Positions 32,901 to 33,950 of a stretch of 33,950 bases of DNA are shown here, one piece after another. Source of the stretch: Allomuricauda sp. (GTDB lineage Bacteria > Bacteroidota > Bacteroidia > Flavobacteriales > Flavobacteriaceae); the NCBI RefSeq assembly GCF_013911645.1, contig NZ_JACESV010000009.1, positions 1 through 33,950 of the forward strand. Direction: 5' to 3'. The position numbers and the translations under genes were made by a program. Under the pieces are notes generated by a model. It was not told where the DNA came from. It did no database searches and saw only the letters and a list, made by a program, of their open reading frames with translations. Every line of letters begins with the position of its first letter. The first letter of the stretch is position 1.

Positions 32901-33950
32901 AAATATCACCGTGGATGTAGTGCAAGACCTAGGGTATGCCTTCTCAACAGGAGATTTTGCTTTTAACGATGTGGATTCTGGTGATGGTTTCAACGGAATT
33001 CAGATTATCTCTCTTCCTGCAAAAGGCACTTTGACCTATAATGGAAACCTGGTTGCCATCAATGATTTGATCGATGATGTGTCCCAATTGATCTATGCAA
33101 CAGAAAGTGGGGAATACGGTGAAAACTATGCCTCTTTTTCATTCAAGGTAAAGGATGGTTCCGATGCGTTGAGCAATGACACCTATTCCGCAACCATCAC
33201 AGCCGCACAGGATACAGATGGTGACGGCATACCCGATGAGGATGACGACGACGACGACAACGATGGAACCCCTGACGATGAGGACGCCTTCCCAAAAGAT
33301 GATTCCGAGGACACCGATACCGATGGTGACGGAACGGGCGACAACGAGGACGATGACGATGACAACGACGGAACCCCTGACGATGAGGACGACTTCCCGA
33401 AAGACCCCACCGAGGATACCGATACCGATGGTGACGGAACAGGGGACAACGAAGATGACGACGATGACAACGACGGAACCCCAGACGATGATGATGCCTT
33501 CCCGAAAGATCCATCCGAGGACACCGATACCGATGGTGACGGAACAGGGGACAACGAAGATGACGACGATGACAATGACGGAACGCCCGATGATGAGGAC
33601 GATTTTCCTAAAGATCCATCCGAGGACACCGATACCGATGGTGACGGAACGGGCGACAATGAAGATGACGATGATGACAATGACGGAACCCCCGACGATG
33701 AGGACGACTTCCCGGAAGACCCCACCGAGGACACCGATACCGATGGTGACGGAACAGGGGACAACGAAGATGACGACGATGACAATGACGGAACCCCAGA
33801 CGATGAGGACGACTTCCCAAAAGATCCATCCGAGGACACCGATACCGATGGTGACGGAACAGGCGACAATGAAGATGACGATGATGACAATGACGGAACC
33901 CCCGACGATGAGGACGACTTCCCGAAAGATCCATCCGAGGACACCGATAC
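29902..33950 (+). CDS. Giant secreted surface protein (adhesin-like), 3' end outside the window
   Basis: From ATG 29902 the frame stays open for 1349 codons to the right edge. Residues 1 to about 23 form a signal peptide (FTFLLLFLLHGTAKAQ). Residues 100-320 resemble a concanavalin-like lectin fold (YGYAMYDPTGDVSDG, GFIFRKKDNQNFYAYII). Residues about 500-810 are Ig/PKD-like modules with repeated W(K/T)SW and KDNAGN-type motifs. Residues about 810-1100 hold cadherin-like domains (NADDDLAILDEDTTSN, DDLPVANTDNFNLDENG, NVNDAPEGG). From residue 1104 a TSP3-like acidic repeat array begins. Export by the general secretory route and then possibly type IX secretion is an inference; the C-terminal sorting domain would be outside the window. 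It follows the DUF4347-like gene by 11 nt, as an operon. Confidence 0.92.
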   Translation, partial: MKQISTNVFTFLLLFLLHGTAKAQTVDMTVQQGPNVDVMVTVGAANQDLSTFEQDLEQAMHLKGIPLGKLRVEAFQRSSISSDQADASDIFNSWNKMNFNGTEPPVHNSYSGDYFSFDSGTNQILADFVNRYNGYGYAMYDPTGDVSDGTISATFGLSGAPYTHAEVGFIFRKKDNQNFYAYIIDNHTACGNLMNYANGDGFPAEAILKRENGVTTILAVNTNSGRAGTAPYGWDGNRADMFGAFYNGQSIDFKIEMSGDNIKISRRGGGGNAGTDWIQSFDITDTSFPSGSYGFYVHEQQNAYFKDIEIEKLELRAFKDVLREPQWRNSALRFNVNLDDIEVADFDVDTDLSEILMRTINEDIHYIGWGTNANEAQFERFIAQNNNQGTFINRDSGSWSSWIDDMAQYIYEQYQFGTVTAGEFFIAGTSVEIDVDPAQLKNNTANASYPSGRWNITHDETYFDNNTGKVSWDGLYLEDVPEFYEKTGKYSFTFEDLPTAPTTLYFHRKPVASFTYSGDTGFINDTSYDLDGGANNGIAQSEWKWKSVDATSTNDWNTGMFDKNAVPEGQYLVMLKVQDHQGTWSKPSSIYVEKTSASGGAEDLPIAQFNILPDMINTYTGNMTIAIEDNSVDPYGRTLSTQEWIVTQRVYDSEGNPSDTEIYNAGTPMTDFSTYNNVSADYIISLRTQTNSGVWSLPFYRTLTIVDDNAQPTVTADPSNGNLDTDTDIQLVFQDENGGSGFDVQRFAKAQSATPPASDNAAWTSWSNSQSKTTSFSSGGSGWYIHAEVKDNAGNIGTASFGPYDVTLVVNADDDLAILDEDTTSNPIDVLFNDVYDTALTPTVTITVQGTKGNAVVNGSNQVVYTPNANESGTDTVTYELDDQGQKVTAQITLSILPKDDLPVANTDNFNLDENGTLYEDVSTNDIEIDGDDLLYHLIDGPSHAESFTFNQDGTFSYEHDGSESGTDSFTYNFEDAVSFSETVTVTLIIDNVNDAPEGGNITVDVVQDLGYAFSTGDFAFNDVDSGDGFNGIQIISLPAKGTLTYNGNLVAINDLIDDVSQLIYATESGEYGENYASFSFKVKDGSDALSNDTYSATITAAQDTDGDGIPDEDDDDDDNDGTPDDEDAFPKDDSEDTDTDGDGTGDNEDDDDDNDGTPDDEDDFPKDPTEDTDTDGDGTGDNEDDDDDNDGTPDDDDAFPKDPSEDTDTDGDGTGDNEDDDDDNDGTPDDEDDFPKDPSEDTDTDGDGTGDNEDDDDDNDGTPDDEDDFPEDPTEDTDTDGDGTGDNEDDDDDNDGTPDDEDDFPKDPSEDTDTDGDGTGDNEDDDDDNDGTPDDEDDFPKDPSEDTD
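33211..33950 (+). repeat. 105-bp tandem repeat array (TSP3-like, acidic)
   Basis: Six full units start at 33307, 33412, 33517, 33622, 33727 and 33832, exactly 105 bp apart, with a seventh beginning at 33937 and a divergent first unit at 33211-33306. Each codes for 35 residues with DTDTDGDGTGDNED, a run of aspartates, NDGTPDDEDDFPKDPS and small changes. The DxDxDG spacing is that of calcium-binding thrombospondin type 3 repeats. The array continues outside the window. Confidence 0.97.

Noticed and set aside
33183..33944. Long serine-rich open frame on the minus strand, with arginine/histidine-rich frames beside it
   Set aside because: It is the antisense shadow of the GAC/GAT-rich tandem repeat; the plus-strand frame is open throughout and continues a protein with a signal peptide.
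33307..33950. CRISPR-like periodicity
   Set aside because: The 105-bp units abut with no unique spacers and stay in one coding frame; it is a protein repeat array.

Overview
The window looks like chromosomal DNA of a marine member of the Flavobacteriaceae (Bacteroidota), possibly close to Muricauda/Allomuricauda. Support for this: the 16S 5' end, many promoters of the Bacteroidota type (TTG, 19-20 nt, TAnnTTTG), a two-gene transketolase, LytTR signalling, and housekeeping proteins of clear flavobacterial type. The genus is an inference.

Left part (1-19319) is mostly conserved core. A 16S rRNA gene runs off the left edge on the minus strand and is preceded by three tandem promoters. Then comes the translation operon thrS-infC-rpmI-rplT, closed by a terminator. 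Next are a YjbQ family gene, a HAD phosphatase, a Tat-type dienelactone hydrolase and an unrecognised gene. A minus-strand block follows: tgt, an LptF/LptG permease, accA, dnaB and a secreted protein often labelled 'asparagine synthetase B'. Divergent from tgt are the split transketolase and an outer membrane beta-barrel protein. After these lie an FKBP-type lipoprotein, an S4-domain protein, a phosphoribosyltransferase, aroK and tRNA-Lys(UUU).

Right part (19320-33950) is accessory. A tyrosine recombinase with three lesions sits just downstream of tRNA-Lys and marks an old integration site. Beyond it is a minus-strand set: a lipoprotein, a LytS-type kinase, a LytTR response regulator and a CocE-type hydrolase. 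This could be a signalling module with its output enzyme. Next are a DUF4143-type ATPase broken at a run of six G, a membrane histidine kinase and two AT-rich gaps. The window ends in a secreted two-gene locus: a stand-alone DUF4347-like protein, 11 nt ahead of a giant surface protein. That protein has a lectin-like N-terminal region, Ig/cadherin-like domains and a 105-bp tandem array of acidic thrombospondin type 3 (TSP3) repeats that continues past the right edge.

The points most worth following are the DUF4347 plus adhesin pair and the two-unit substructure of its repeat array, the tRNA-guanine transglycosylase without its zinc cysteines, the non-AUG start of infC, a REP-like repeat that seems to supply a start codon and part of a signal peptide, and a palindrome inside the thrS promoter.
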